Shown here one piece after another: positions 49,633 to 58,700 of a DNA stretch of 64,000 nt (within the stretch, counting starts at the first letter, position 1; the number at the start of each line of letters is the position of its first letter). Source of the stretch: an uncultured Oscillospiraceae bacterium (GTDB lineage Bacteria; Bacillota; Clostridia; Oscillospirales; Oscillospiraceae); contig CAMVRT010000006.1 of assembly GCA_947169975.1 (NCBI GenBank), positions 41,344-105,343 of the forward strand. The letters run 5' to 3'. The notes below the pieces were generated by a model. That model saw nothing but the letters and a program-made list of their open reading frames with translations. It ran no database searches and was not told the origin of the DNA. The position numbers and the translations under genes are program-made.

Positions 49633-52600
49633 ATGTTTGTAAGACACGGATTGCGCAGCGCCTGGCGGATGCCGGGCAAGACGGCGCTGACCTTCCTGCT
49701 GGTGCTGCTGGTGGCGGCCATGCTGGGCACGTCCCTGGGCCTGACGTGGTCGGTGCGCCGGACGCTGGACGACTGCCGGAAACGGTACACCACGCTGGTG
49801 GTGCCGGAGTACAGCACCGGGGAGGATGAGCCCGATCCCGGCCAGATCGCCCGGATCACGGAGGAGCTGGCCCGGATGGAGCTGCCGGACGGCGTGATCT
49901 CCTGGGAGCCCGACCGGGTGGCCCAGGGCGTATTCCCGGATATGGAGTACGTGACGGACTTTCACAACGCCCGGTCGCTGGCGGTGCTGCTGGTGAAGGT
50001 GCGCAGCGCCGGGGGCTTCCTGCCCTGGGAGGACGGGGAGATGACCCACGGCGTGACCACGGACGACGGCGAGGTCTACCAGGTGTCCAACTGGCAGGAC
50101 GCCTATGCATTGGTGAACCGAGAGCTGTTCTCTTATACCGAGGTGGAGGGGAAGCTGATCTCCATCACGGAGGAGGGGCGCGACGGCAAGCTGCTGGGCG
50201 CCATGGAAGAGGACGGCTGCTATCTGGTGTGCGGCAGCTGGGAGGCCTCCTGGGCCAGCAACAAAAAGCTGGTGCTGGACGGGAGCCTGCCGCCGCTCCG
50301 GGTGGCGGATCCCCACGACCTGAGCGGGGAGGACTGTGCGCCATACCTGCACCGCGCCCAGAGCTTCCAGAGCCGGATGCACAGCGTTACCGTCCGCGCC
50401 GGAGACCACCTGGCCGACCAGCTCCCCTTCCAGCAGCAGACCATCCACATGGAGCAGGGACGGATGTTCACTGCGGAGGAGGAGAGCAGCGGGGCGCAGG
50501 TGTGCGTGGTGTCCTCGTCTCTGGCCGGGGAGAATGGCTGGCAGGTAGGGGACAGGGTGCGGCTTTGCATCGCCGTCCGGGAGAACAGCCGGCTGCTGAG
50601 CAGCTACGATGCCGAAAAGGGCTTCGACAAGGAGGGGGAATACACCGTTGTGGGCCTGTTCAGCGCCAACAAGGACTGGAACGCCACGGTGTTCATCCCC
50701 GTGCCCGACGGCGTGGATATGACGGTGAACCACTGCGACGCCGTGCTGGGCCAGTGGAAGCTGGAAAACGGCTCCGGCGACGCGTTTCTGGCCGGGTGCG
50801 AGGGCAGGCTGCCCGCCGGCGTCCGCCTGCGGCTCTACGACCAGGGCTACAGCGCCACAGCCCGACCGCTGGAGGCCATGCTGCGGATCGTGACCCTCAT
50901 CAGCATCGTGTGTCTGGCGGCGGGGATCGGCTTCCTGCTGCTGACGGCGTGGCTGTACGTCAGCCGCCAGAGACAGGCGGGCGGCCTCATGGTGCGGCTG
51001 GGCGCCTCGCCCCGGAACGTGGGCGTGTACTACCTGTCCGGCCTGGCGGCCATCGCCGCTCCGGCGGTGGGGTTGGGCGCCGTTGTCAGCGCGCGGATCT
51101 CCCGCCGGGCGGCGGTGATGATGAACGGCGTGCTGGCGGAGTCGTCCAGGCGCAACCTGTCCTTCAGCGCCGACAAGCTGATGCTGCAGGCGGATCACGC
51201 CGTCACCATCGGCGCGGCGAGTTGGACGGTCTATGCCGTCATCGCCGCTGTGGTGGCGCTGGCGGTGCTGGCCATGGCCTTGTGGTTCGCCATGGGCACC
51301 GTGCCCCGCCAGCGGCCGCGAGCGGCGCGGCGGAGACGGCAGAGTCAGATTAAAACGAAGAGTCTCACCGGCGGCGCGGTAAAGTATGCGTGGCTCTCCG
51401 CCCTCCGGGGCGGCTTCCGCACGGCGGCGGCGGTGCTGGCGCCGGCGCTGGCGGCGGTGCTGCTGTGCCTGCTGGTGTCCTCCGCCGACGACTGCCGCAC
51501 CCAACTGGACACCCTGCGCCGGGAGAGCACCGTGCGGGGCTATTTCACCGACTGGAGCGGCGCGCAGCTGAACAATACGCCGGCAAAGACCACCTGTTTC
51601 CTCAACGTTCTGGACATGGATGAGACGGTCAGCGGTACGGCAACCCAGGTGATCAATACGTGGAAGCTGGTGGGGCGGTACGATCCGGAGACCGATGCCA
51701 CCGTCTGGGAGACCGAGCCGGAGGATCATGGCGACCGGGAGCTGACGGAGGCAGAAAAGGTGTTCCTGTCAGGCGAAGCATTCTACCTGCCCTCCATCAT
51801 TGCCGCCAGCCGTCTGGACGGAGCTCCCCAGTTCGTTTACGCCGGAGCGCCGGAGGTCGCGTGGCTGGACGGATGGGACGAGGGCTTCCTTGCCACCGAC
51901 CGCACCGTGCAAAGCGAGTGGGTGGAGTATACGGACGAGGAGATTGCCTCCGATCCGGGGCTGCAGCATATCGAGGAGGAATACGGCTTTCGTCCCGGCT
52001 ATGCGGTGATGCGCGCGGTGCCTTGTGTGGCGTCCACCGCTTTTCTGGAAGCTCACGGTCTGACCCTGGGTGATGAGTGCGTGGTCATGACCGGAGGGCA
52101 GAGCCCCCAAATGTGGCGGCTGCGGATCGTGGGCAGCTACAAACGGACGGCGGGACGGGACAACATCTACGTACCCATCTTCCAGTATCTGGGCTTCTCG
52201 CTGGACAAGCGGGAGGGAAGGGACTACGAGAAGCTGTTCGGGGATGTTCCGTTTGAATTTGATGACGGCGGCAGGGTTTACCAGCACTATATTCCGCAGG
52301 AGGACCCCCAGCTCAACAGCGCGGTGTTCACCTTCCGCTGCGGCGATTTGGAGGGACTCAAAAAACACCTGCAGGACATGGGCTTGTCCCAGGTGCGGGA
52401 GCTGGACGCCAACCGAATGCCCTTCGTGCTGGAGGACGGCGTGTTCCAGGCCAGCCAGCAGAGCCTGCAGCAGCGGCTGTGGTACATGGAGCATATTTTC
52501 CCGGCGGTGGTGGCGTTGACGGAGGCACTGGCGCTGGTGCTCAGCTTCCTGTTGGTGCTGGCCCGGCGGAAGGAGCTGTGGCTCATGCACTGCATGGGAA

Positions 52601-52812
52601 CCTCCGGCATCCGGGCCTTCGGCAGCGTCTATCTGGAGCAGATCGGGCTGTGCCTGCTGGGCGCAGCTGCGGGACTTGCCATCTGCCAGGCAACGCATAT
52701 TTGGAACAATACGGGACTGTGGCAGACGGGGCTGTATATTGCGCTGTGGCTGCTTGGCGCGCTGATGGCGGCGCTCATGGGCGTGCTCCGGCCCGACCGG
52801 AGAGAGGGATAA
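49633..52812 (+). CDS. FtsX-like ABC transporter permease, 1059 residues
   Basis: A large MacB/FtsX-family permease. One N-terminal span (TALTFLLVLLVAAMLGTSLG) is followed by an extracytoplasmic region of about 390 residues. A three-span FtsX domain (IVTLISIVCLAAGIGFLLLTAW onward) lies near residues 420-570. A second span-plus-extracytoplasmic region of about 350 residues begins at LAPALAAVLLCLLV, and the C-terminal FtsX spans are near 955-1050. AAAGGAGG precedes ATG 49633. The frame is open upstream to 49573 but that part overlaps the peptidase gene. It lies in the BlaI/M56 operon and is followed 11 bp later by its ATPase. Confidence 0.88.
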   Translation: MFVRHGLRSAWRMPGKTALTFLLVLLVAAMLGTSLGLTWSVRRTLDDCRKRYTTLVVPEYSTGEDEPDPGQIARITEELARMELPDGVISWEPDRVAQGVFPDMEYVTDFHNARSLAVLLVKVRSAGGFLPWEDGEMTHGVTTDDGEVYQVSNWQDAYALVNRELFSYTEVEGKLISITEEGRDGKLLGAMEEDGCYLVCGSWEASWASNKKLVLDGSLPPLRVADPHDLSGEDCAPYLHRAQSFQSRMHSVTVRAGDHLADQLPFQQQTIHMEQGRMFTAEEESSGAQVCVVSSSLAGENGWQVGDRVRLCIAVRENSRLLSSYDAEKGFDKEGEYTVVGLFSANKDWNATVFIPVPDGVDMTVNHCDAVLGQWKLENGSGDAFLAGCEGRLPAGVRLRLYDQGYSATARPLEAMLRIVTLISIVCLAAGIGFLLLTAWLYVSRQRQAGGLMVRLGASPRNVGVYYLSGLAAIAAPAVGLGAVVSARISRRAAVMMNGVLAESSRRNLSFSADKLMLQADHAVTIGAASWTVYAVIAAVVALAVLAMALWFAMGTVPRQRPRAARRRRQSQIKTKSLTGGAVKYAWLSALRGGFRTAAAVLAPALAAVLLCLLVSSADDCRTQLDTLRRESTVRGYFTDWSGAQLNNTPAKTTCFLNVLDMDETVSGTATQVINTWKLVGRYDPETDATVWETEPEDHGDRELTEAEKVFLSGEAFYLPSIIAASRLDGAPQFVYAGAPEVAWLDGWDEGFLATDRTVQSEWVEYTDEEIASDPGLQHIEEEYGFRPGYAVMRAVPCVASTAFLEAHGLTLGDECVVMTGGQSPQMWRLRIVGSYKRTAGRDNIYVPIFQYLGFSLDKREGRDYEKLFGDVPFEFDDGGRVYQHYIPQEDPQLNSAVFTFRCGDLEGLKKHLQDMGLSQVRELDANRMPFVLEDGVFQASQQSLQQRLWYMEHIFPAVVALTEALALVLSFLLVLARRKELWLMHCMGTSGIRAFGSVYLEQIGLCLLGAAAGLAICQATHIWNNTGLWQTGLYIALWLLGALMAALMGVLRPDRREG

Positions 52813-52823
52813 GGAGGAACGAC

Positions 52824-53492
52824 ATGGCTATTTTGGAAATACGGGACCTGCACTACGGCTACGGCAGCGGAAAGGAGCGCCGCGAGGTGCTGCGAGGGCT
52901 GACCGCCTCCTTTGAGCAGGGGAAGTTCTACGCCGTCACCGGCAAGTCCGGCGCGGGCAAGAGCACGCTGCTGTCATTGCTGTCGGCCCTGACCCTGCCC
53001 CAGCAGGGGGAGATCCTGTTCGAGGGGACGCCCACATCGGCGCTGGATCCGCTGGAATACCGCCGCCGGTGCGTGGCGGTGGTGTATCAGGACTTCGCTC
53101 TGTTCCCCCTGCTGAACGTGACGGAGAACATCATGTACCCCATGGAGCTGTGCGGCGTGCCAAAGGAAAAGGCACTGGCCGATGCACACGCTCTGGCGGC
53201 CCAGGTAGGGCTGGGGGAGGAGCTGTGGAACCGCTATCCCTCCGCCATCAGCGGCGGCGAGCAGCAGCGTGTGGCCATCGCACGGGGCATGGCCATGGAC
53301 CGGCGGTTGATCCTGGCCGACGAGCCCACCGGCAATCTGGACAGCGAGAACAGCGACCAGATCGTGCAGCTGCTGCTGGAGGCGGCCCACCGGGACAATC
53401 GCTGCGTCATCGTGGTGACCCACGACCCGGACGTGGCAAACCGGGCCGACCGGGTGCTGCTGATGAAGGACGGCGTGCTGGCGGAGCGGTAA
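52824..53492 (+). CDS. ABC transporter ATP-binding protein (MacB/LolD-like)
   Basis: A 222-residue ATPase: Walker A GKSGAGKST near residue 39, Q-loop VVYQDFALFP, signature ISGGEQQRVAIARG near 138, Walker B LILADEPTGNLDSEN near 158 and H-loop VTHDPD. Closest in pattern to LolD/MacB/BceA proteins, which pair with FtsX-type permeases. AAGGAGG precedes ATG 52824. With the 1059-residue permease it probably forms a cell-envelope or antimicrobial-peptide transport or sensing complex. Confidence 0.93.
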   Translation: MAILEIRDLHYGYGSGKERREVLRGLTASFEQGKFYAVTGKSGAGKSTLLSLLSALTLPQQGEILFEGTPTSALDPLEYRRRCVAVVYQDFALFPLLNVTENIMYPMELCGVPKEKALADAHALAAQVGLGEELWNRYPSAISGGEQQRVAIARGMAMDRRLILADEPTGNLDSENSDQIVQLLLEAAHRDNRCVIVVTHDPDVANRADRVLLMKDGVLAER

Positions 53493-53511
53493 GGCGAGAC
53501 GGAATAACGGA

Positions 53512-53543
53512 CGGGCGGCGGAGCGATTCGCCGCCCGCTTTTG
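53512..53543 (+). terminator. Terminator of the blaI operon
   Basis: Perfect 9-bp stem CGGGCGGCG / CGCCGCCCG, loop GAGCGATT, then CTTTT. Confidence 0.85.
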
Positions 53544-53596
53544 GCCGCAGGGTATGCTGCGGGGACGAAAAAACGGGGAAAAGGGCATATCGGGAA

Positions 53597-53625
53597 TTGA
53601 CAGAGGGTGGGAGATATAGTAATCT
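53597..53625 (+). promoter_or_regulatory. Promoter of the Na/Pi transporter gene
   Basis: TTGACA (53597-53602), 17-bp spacer, TAATCT (53620-53625). Leader of about 55 nt. Confidence 0.65.
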
Positions 53626-53686
53626 GTGATAAAAGTGGAAATATGGGGCAAAATCCCTCGATCCTGATTTGACAGGGGGTAAACCG

Positions 53687-55522
53687 ATGAATATATTTAA
53701 CGTGATCTCGCTGCTGGGCGGCCTTGCCATGTTCCTGTACGGCATGCGCCTGATGGGCGATTCGCTGAAGGAGAACTCCTCCGGCACGCTGAAGGTCGCC
53801 ATGAGCAAGGTGACCAACAACCCGCTCAAGGCCTTTATCCTGGGCGTGCTGGTGACGGCGCTGATCCAGTCCTCCACCGCCACCATCGTCATCACCGCCG
53901 GTCTGGTAGGCGCCGGTATCCTGACGCTGCACCAGTCGTTGGGCATCATCATCGGCGCCAACGTGGGCACCACCGTCACCGGACAGATCATCCGCCTGCT
54001 GGATCTGGACACCTCCGGCGGCACCTCGGTGCTGCGGTTCTTCCAGCCCTCCACCCTGGCGCCGCTGGCGCTCATCATCGGCATGGTGCTGATCATGGGC
54101 GGCTTTTTCAAGAACTCGCGGTCCGTGGGCAACATCTCTGTGGGCTTCGGCATCCTGTTCTCCGGCCTTTTGAGCATGACCGGCGCCGTCAACTCTCTGG
54201 CCGAGTCCGGCATGATCGAGAAGCTGTTTTCCGGTCTGGGCGCCAACCCGGTGCTGGGCTATATTACCGGCGCGGGTGTGGCCTTCATGCTCCAGAGCTC
54301 TTCGGCCACCGTGGGTATCCTGCAGGCCTTCTCTGCCACCGGGATGCTGACCTTCAAGGCCATCTACGCTGTCATCGTGGGTATCTATCTGGGCGACTGC
54401 GTCACCACCGCCATTGTCTGCTCCATCGGCGCCAAGGCCGAGGCAAGACGGGTGGGCATCGTGAACATCCTCTTCAACCTCAGCGAGACCGTGCTGGTGC
54501 TGGGCGGCGTGGCCATCGCCCACCGGCTGGGCCTGATGGACAGGCTGTGGGACTCCACCGTCAACTCCGGCGTCATCGCCAACACCAACACCATTTTCAA
54601 CCTGTCCTGCGCGGTGCTGCTGTTCCCCATGCTGGGAGTCTACGAGAAGCTCAGCCGGAAGATCATCAGGGACGAACCCGCCAAGCCCGAGAAATACAAG
54701 GACGTGATGGAGGCCCTGAACCCCGTGTTCTTCAACACCCCCGCTCTGGCTCTGCAGAGCTGCTATAACCTGCTGCTGACCATGTTCCGGGCCTCCCGGG
54801 CCAACGCGGAAAAGGCATTTCAGCTCTTGGAGCACTTTGATGAGGCGGTCTACAAGGAGATCCTGGCCGAGGAGGACGAAATCGACCGCATGACCGACGC
54901 CGTCAGCAAGTACACGGTGGAGTTCCTGCCCCACCTGCAGCTGCCGGATCATGTGGCGATTCTGGACCAGTACTACAAGGTGACGGCGGAGTTCGAGCGA
55001 CTGGGCGACCACGCCGTGAAGATTGCGGAACTGGCCGCCAATCTGGCAAAGAACAATACCGCGTTCTCCGCCGCCGCCCTGGCTGAGCTGGCCGTGCTGG
55101 AAAACGCCACCATGAGCGTGCTGGACGAGACGGAGCAGACCTTCCGCAAGCGCGACGTGGACGCCGCCATGCGCATCGAGCCGCTGGTGCAGGTGATCTC
55201 CGAGCTGATCGCCAACCTGAAGGGCAACCACCTCAAGCGCATGAGCCGCGGCGAGTGCAACGTGTATGCCGACAACACCTTCTCCGACCTGTTGATGGAG
55301 TTCCGCCGTATCGCCAGTGGCTGCTCCAACGTGGGCGTGGCCACCGTGGTGCGCGTGAATCCGGAGCTGGCCGACCACGAGCATCTGTACTACGAGAAGC
55401 TCCACGAGGGCGGCGATGAGTCCTTCGACGCTGCCTACGAGCGGGCACACAACCGTTTCTTCTCCCTGCTGCAGATGACCCGGGTTTGTCCGTCTGACAG
55501 CGGCACGGCAACGCAAGCGTAA
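53687..55522 (+). CDS. Na/Pi cotransporter family protein with PhoU-like C-terminus
   Basis: A 611-residue protein. Residues 1-330 form the NptA/PNaS membrane domain with two inverted repeats. They carry the hallmark ALIQSSTATIVI and FMLQSSSATVGI (QSSS motifs that bind sodium) and GANVGTTVTGQIIRLL. Residues about 360-600 form a helical PhoU-like domain (EFERLGDHAVKIAELA is the metal-binding signature). Such proteins import phosphate with sodium or regulate phosphate uptake. GGGGGT precedes ATG 53687. Single gene with its own promoter. Confidence 0.93.
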   Translation: MNIFNVISLLGGLAMFLYGMRLMGDSLKENSSGTLKVAMSKVTNNPLKAFILGVLVTALIQSSTATIVITAGLVGAGILTLHQSLGIIIGANVGTTVTGQIIRLLDLDTSGGTSVLRFFQPSTLAPLALIIGMVLIMGGFFKNSRSVGNISVGFGILFSGLLSMTGAVNSLAESGMIEKLFSGLGANPVLGYITGAGVAFMLQSSSATVGILQAFSATGMLTFKAIYAVIVGIYLGDCVTTAIVCSIGAKAEARRVGIVNILFNLSETVLVLGGVAIAHRLGLMDRLWDSTVNSGVIANTNTIFNLSCAVLLFPMLGVYEKLSRKIIRDEPAKPEKYKDVMEALNPVFFNTPALALQSCYNLLLTMFRASRANAEKAFQLLEHFDEAVYKEILAEEDEIDRMTDAVSKYTVEFLPHLQLPDHVAILDQYYKVTAEFERLGDHAVKIAELAANLAKNNTAFSAAALAELAVLENATMSVLDETEQTFRKRDVDAAMRIEPLVQVISELIANLKGNHLKRMSRGECNVYADNTFSDLLMEFRRIASGCSNVGVATVVRVNPELADHEHLYYEKLHEGGDESFDAAYERAHNRFFSLLQMTRVCPSDSGTATQA

Positions 55523-55530
55523 GAGTGCAC

Positions 55531-55638
55531 GGACACCTCATCCGTCTGCCCTTGGGGCAGCCACCTTCCCCTCAAGGGGAAGGCTTTGGCGTGGGAGAAT
55601 AAGGAAAAAACCGACCGCCGGACATCCGGCGGTCGGTT
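55531..55638. repeat. Composite intergenic repeat R2 with terminator, left copy
   Basis: About 108 bp running GGACACCTCATCCGTCTGCC, GGGCAGCCACC, TTCCCCTCAAGGGGAA, then a strong hairpin CCGACCGCCGGA / TCCGGCGGTCGG at 55611-55636. It is nearly identical to 61692-61802. The hairpin serves as a bidirectional terminator between the converging transporter and Ig-protein genes. Confidence 0.85.
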
Positions 55639-55665
55639 CAATGTGCAGACAATTCCTAAGACTTG

Positions 55666-55707
55666 TCATTGCCACGCCAGTTCGCAGACTGGCGTGGCAA
55701 TCCATTT
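55666..55707. repeat. Dispersed repeat R1 (short copy)
   Basis: GTCATTGCCACGCCAG then, inverted, CTGGCGTGGCAATCC: a palindrome of the R1 type. The remaining 55708-55768 holds nothing I can support. Confidence 0.6.
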
Positions 55708-55768
55708 TTCCAAAAGTGCTGTCAATTCAATGATTTTAAATAATGTGACAATCCGAAGACAGGTGGAA

Positions 55769-58700
55769 TCAGGAGGTATAAGACGTGAAGCCCAGACCGC
55801 GCATGCCGCCGCCCACCAGACCGGAAACCCAATGGTCCCAAAGCATCATGAAGCTACTCACGCTCTCGGAGAGTGTTTCGTTCCAAAGCGAGTCGTTATT
55901 GAAGCTGCTCCAGCTGCCGTTATACTGCTGTCTGCCGCTGAAGCTGAGGATTTTCCCGCTGGAATAGTTGGAGGTCTTGAAGTCATAGGTGGTGCCTGCT
56001 GCCGAAATACTATCGCTCCCCCGGACGTCAAACTCCGCCACGAGACTGGAGGACACGTACGGGGAGGATGTATTGCTGATATTCAGGGTGAATTTTACGC
56101 TCTCTCCACCGTACGATCCCGTCAGGTCTCCGAAAAACTCGATGGTATTGCTGCTGGGGAAATAGGTTGCAGACAGGGAACAGATGGTTCCATTTTCCTT
56201 GACGATCGTCTTTGAGATCTTGTAGCCGCCGCTGGACTGATAGGTGCCGTTGTTTTTGATATAGTCCCGCAGCTTGGCAGCGGTGTTGCTGTCCGACGTC
56301 TTCACCGTCAGCGTGGCGGCGTTGGAGTACACCGTGCTGCCGGCAGAATCCGTAACGCGGCAGCGGAACTGGTAGCCGCTGCGGCCGGAGGTGGCCGTGA
56401 AGCTCAGCGTGGAGGAGGTGTAACTGCCGGTAGAGAAGTTGCTCCACGTGCCGCTGGAGGAGGTGCGGTACTGCCAGCGATAGCTGAGACCCGAACCTGC
56501 CGCACTCACCCGGAAGGAGGCAGTGTCACCCGCGGTGACGGTACAGCTTGAGGGATGGCTCGTGATCCTGAGGACCGGTTCTACCGTCAGCGTGGCGGCG
56601 TTGGAGTACACCGTATTCCCCAAGGAATCGCTGACGGCGCAGCGGTATTGATAGCCGTTGCGGGCTTCAGTGGCATGGATACTCAGGGTGGCGGTCTTGC
56701 AGCCCGAGGTGGTGGAGTTCTTCCACGTGCCGCCGGAGGAGGTCCGGTACTGCCACTGATACGTCAGCTCGATGCCTGTTGCGCCTACCGTAAACTTGAC
56801 GGTGTCGCCCGCCGTTGCCGTCACGCTGCGGGGCTGGCTGGTGATCTTGGCGGGGCTTTCCACCGTCAGGGTCGCCGCGTTGGAGTACGCCGTGCTGCCG
56901 TTGCTGTCGGTGATCTTGCAGCGGTACTGATAGCCATTCCGGGCCGCAGTCGCGCTGATCTTCAGCGTGGCGGTGCTGCAGCCCGTCGCGCCGGAGCTCT
57001 TCCACGTGCCGCTGGCAGAGGTCCGGTACTGCCAATGGTATTTGAGCCCGACGCCGGTGGCAGTCACGGTGAACGGGACGGTCTCGCCGGCCTTGACCCG
57101 GACTGACTTGGGCTGTGCGGTGACGGCGATGGCGATCTTCAGCGTTGCGGCGTCAGAGTACACTGTGTTGTTGTAGGCATCGGTGATCTTGCAGCGGTAC
57201 TGATAGCCGTTTCGTGCCGCCGTGGCGCTGATCTTCAGCGTGGCGGTCTTGCAGCCCGTTGCGCCGGAGCTCTTCCACGTGCCGTCGGCGGAGGTGCGGT
57301 ACTGCCACTGGTATTTGAGGTCGGAGCCGGCAGCCTTTACCGTAAACGCGGCGGTCTCGCCCACCTTGACGCAGGCATCCTGGGGCTGAGTCGTTACACT
57401 GGCGGCGATCTCCAGCGTCGCGGCGTCGGAGTACACCGTGCTGCCGTTGCTGTCGGAGATCCTGCAGCGGTACTGATAGCCGTTTCGGGCGGCTGTGGCA
57501 CTGATCTTCAGCGTGTCGGTGTTGTAACCCGTAGCACCGGAGCTCTTCCACGTGCCGTCGGCGGAGGTGCGGTACTGCCAGTGGTATTTGAGCCCGGCAC
57601 CGGCGGCGTCCACGGTAAACGCGGCGATCTCACCCACCTTTGCCATAACCGTCTCAGGCTGGGCGATGATGGAAATGCGGATCGTCAGCGTCGCGGCGTC
57701 GGAGTACACCGTGTTTCCTTTGCTGTCGGAGATCCTGCAGCGGTACTGATAGCCGTTCCGGTCCGCCGAGGCGATAACGCACAGTTCGGGCGTGTTGTAT
57801 CCGGCATCATCGGAATCGCGCCACGCGCTTTCCGTGGAGGTGCGGTACTGCCACCGATAGGTCAGGCCGACGCCCATCGCCTCCACGGCAAAGGAGACGG
57901 TCTCGTCCGCTTCTGCGTCGGCGTCCTCAGGCTGGGCGGTAATTGCGGTGACGTGGAGGGTGGCCGGTTCGGAGCAGACCTCGACGCCGGTGGCGTCGTT
58001 GAAGACGCAGCGGTACTGGCAGCCGTCCAAGTCGGCTGCGGCAGTGACGTTCAGCGTAGTCTGGTCGAGCTGCGGCCCGGCCTCACCGACGTCGGTCCAG
58101 GCGTCCTCCTCCGCGGCACGGTACTGCCACTGTGCGGCGGGGTGATCGCCGGAGAACGTCACGGAGAACGCAGCCGTCGCGCCGTCCGCGGTCCAGACGT
58201 CCGCGGGCTGATCCCAGATGCGGGTGAAGAATCGCACCGTCACAGGCGCGGAGTACACCACGTTGCCGCTGGCGTCGGTCACCCGGCAGCGGAACTGCTC
58301 CACGGCGTTTGACCAGTGATCGTGGCAAATGGAGAATGTGTTGGTGGAGTTGCCCCACTGGCAGGCGGGGTCGTAGTAGTTTTCCGTCCAGGAGCGGCCG
58401 TCAGCGCCGCCGTATTCCCAGCAGTAGGTCAGATCGAGCCCCTTGGCGGAAACGGTGAGGATAGCGGTATCCGACTGGGGAACGCTGACGCTCTCAGGCT
58501 GGGCGGTAATGGCCAGAATATAGAGGCCGGCCGCCTCAGAGGTGATCGTATCGCCGGTGGCGTCGGTGATCAGGCAGCGGTACTGATACCCGTCCAGCGC
58601 TTCAGTTGCTTTCACACGCAGGGTGGCGGTGTTACTGCCGGTCAGATTGCAGTCGGTCCACGGGGCGTTCCCGGAAGCCCTGTTCTGCCAGCGGTACGTC

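Noticed and set aside
49396..51729. A 777-residue minus-strand open frame
   Set aside because: Antisense to the FtsX permease; no motifs and no ribosome site.
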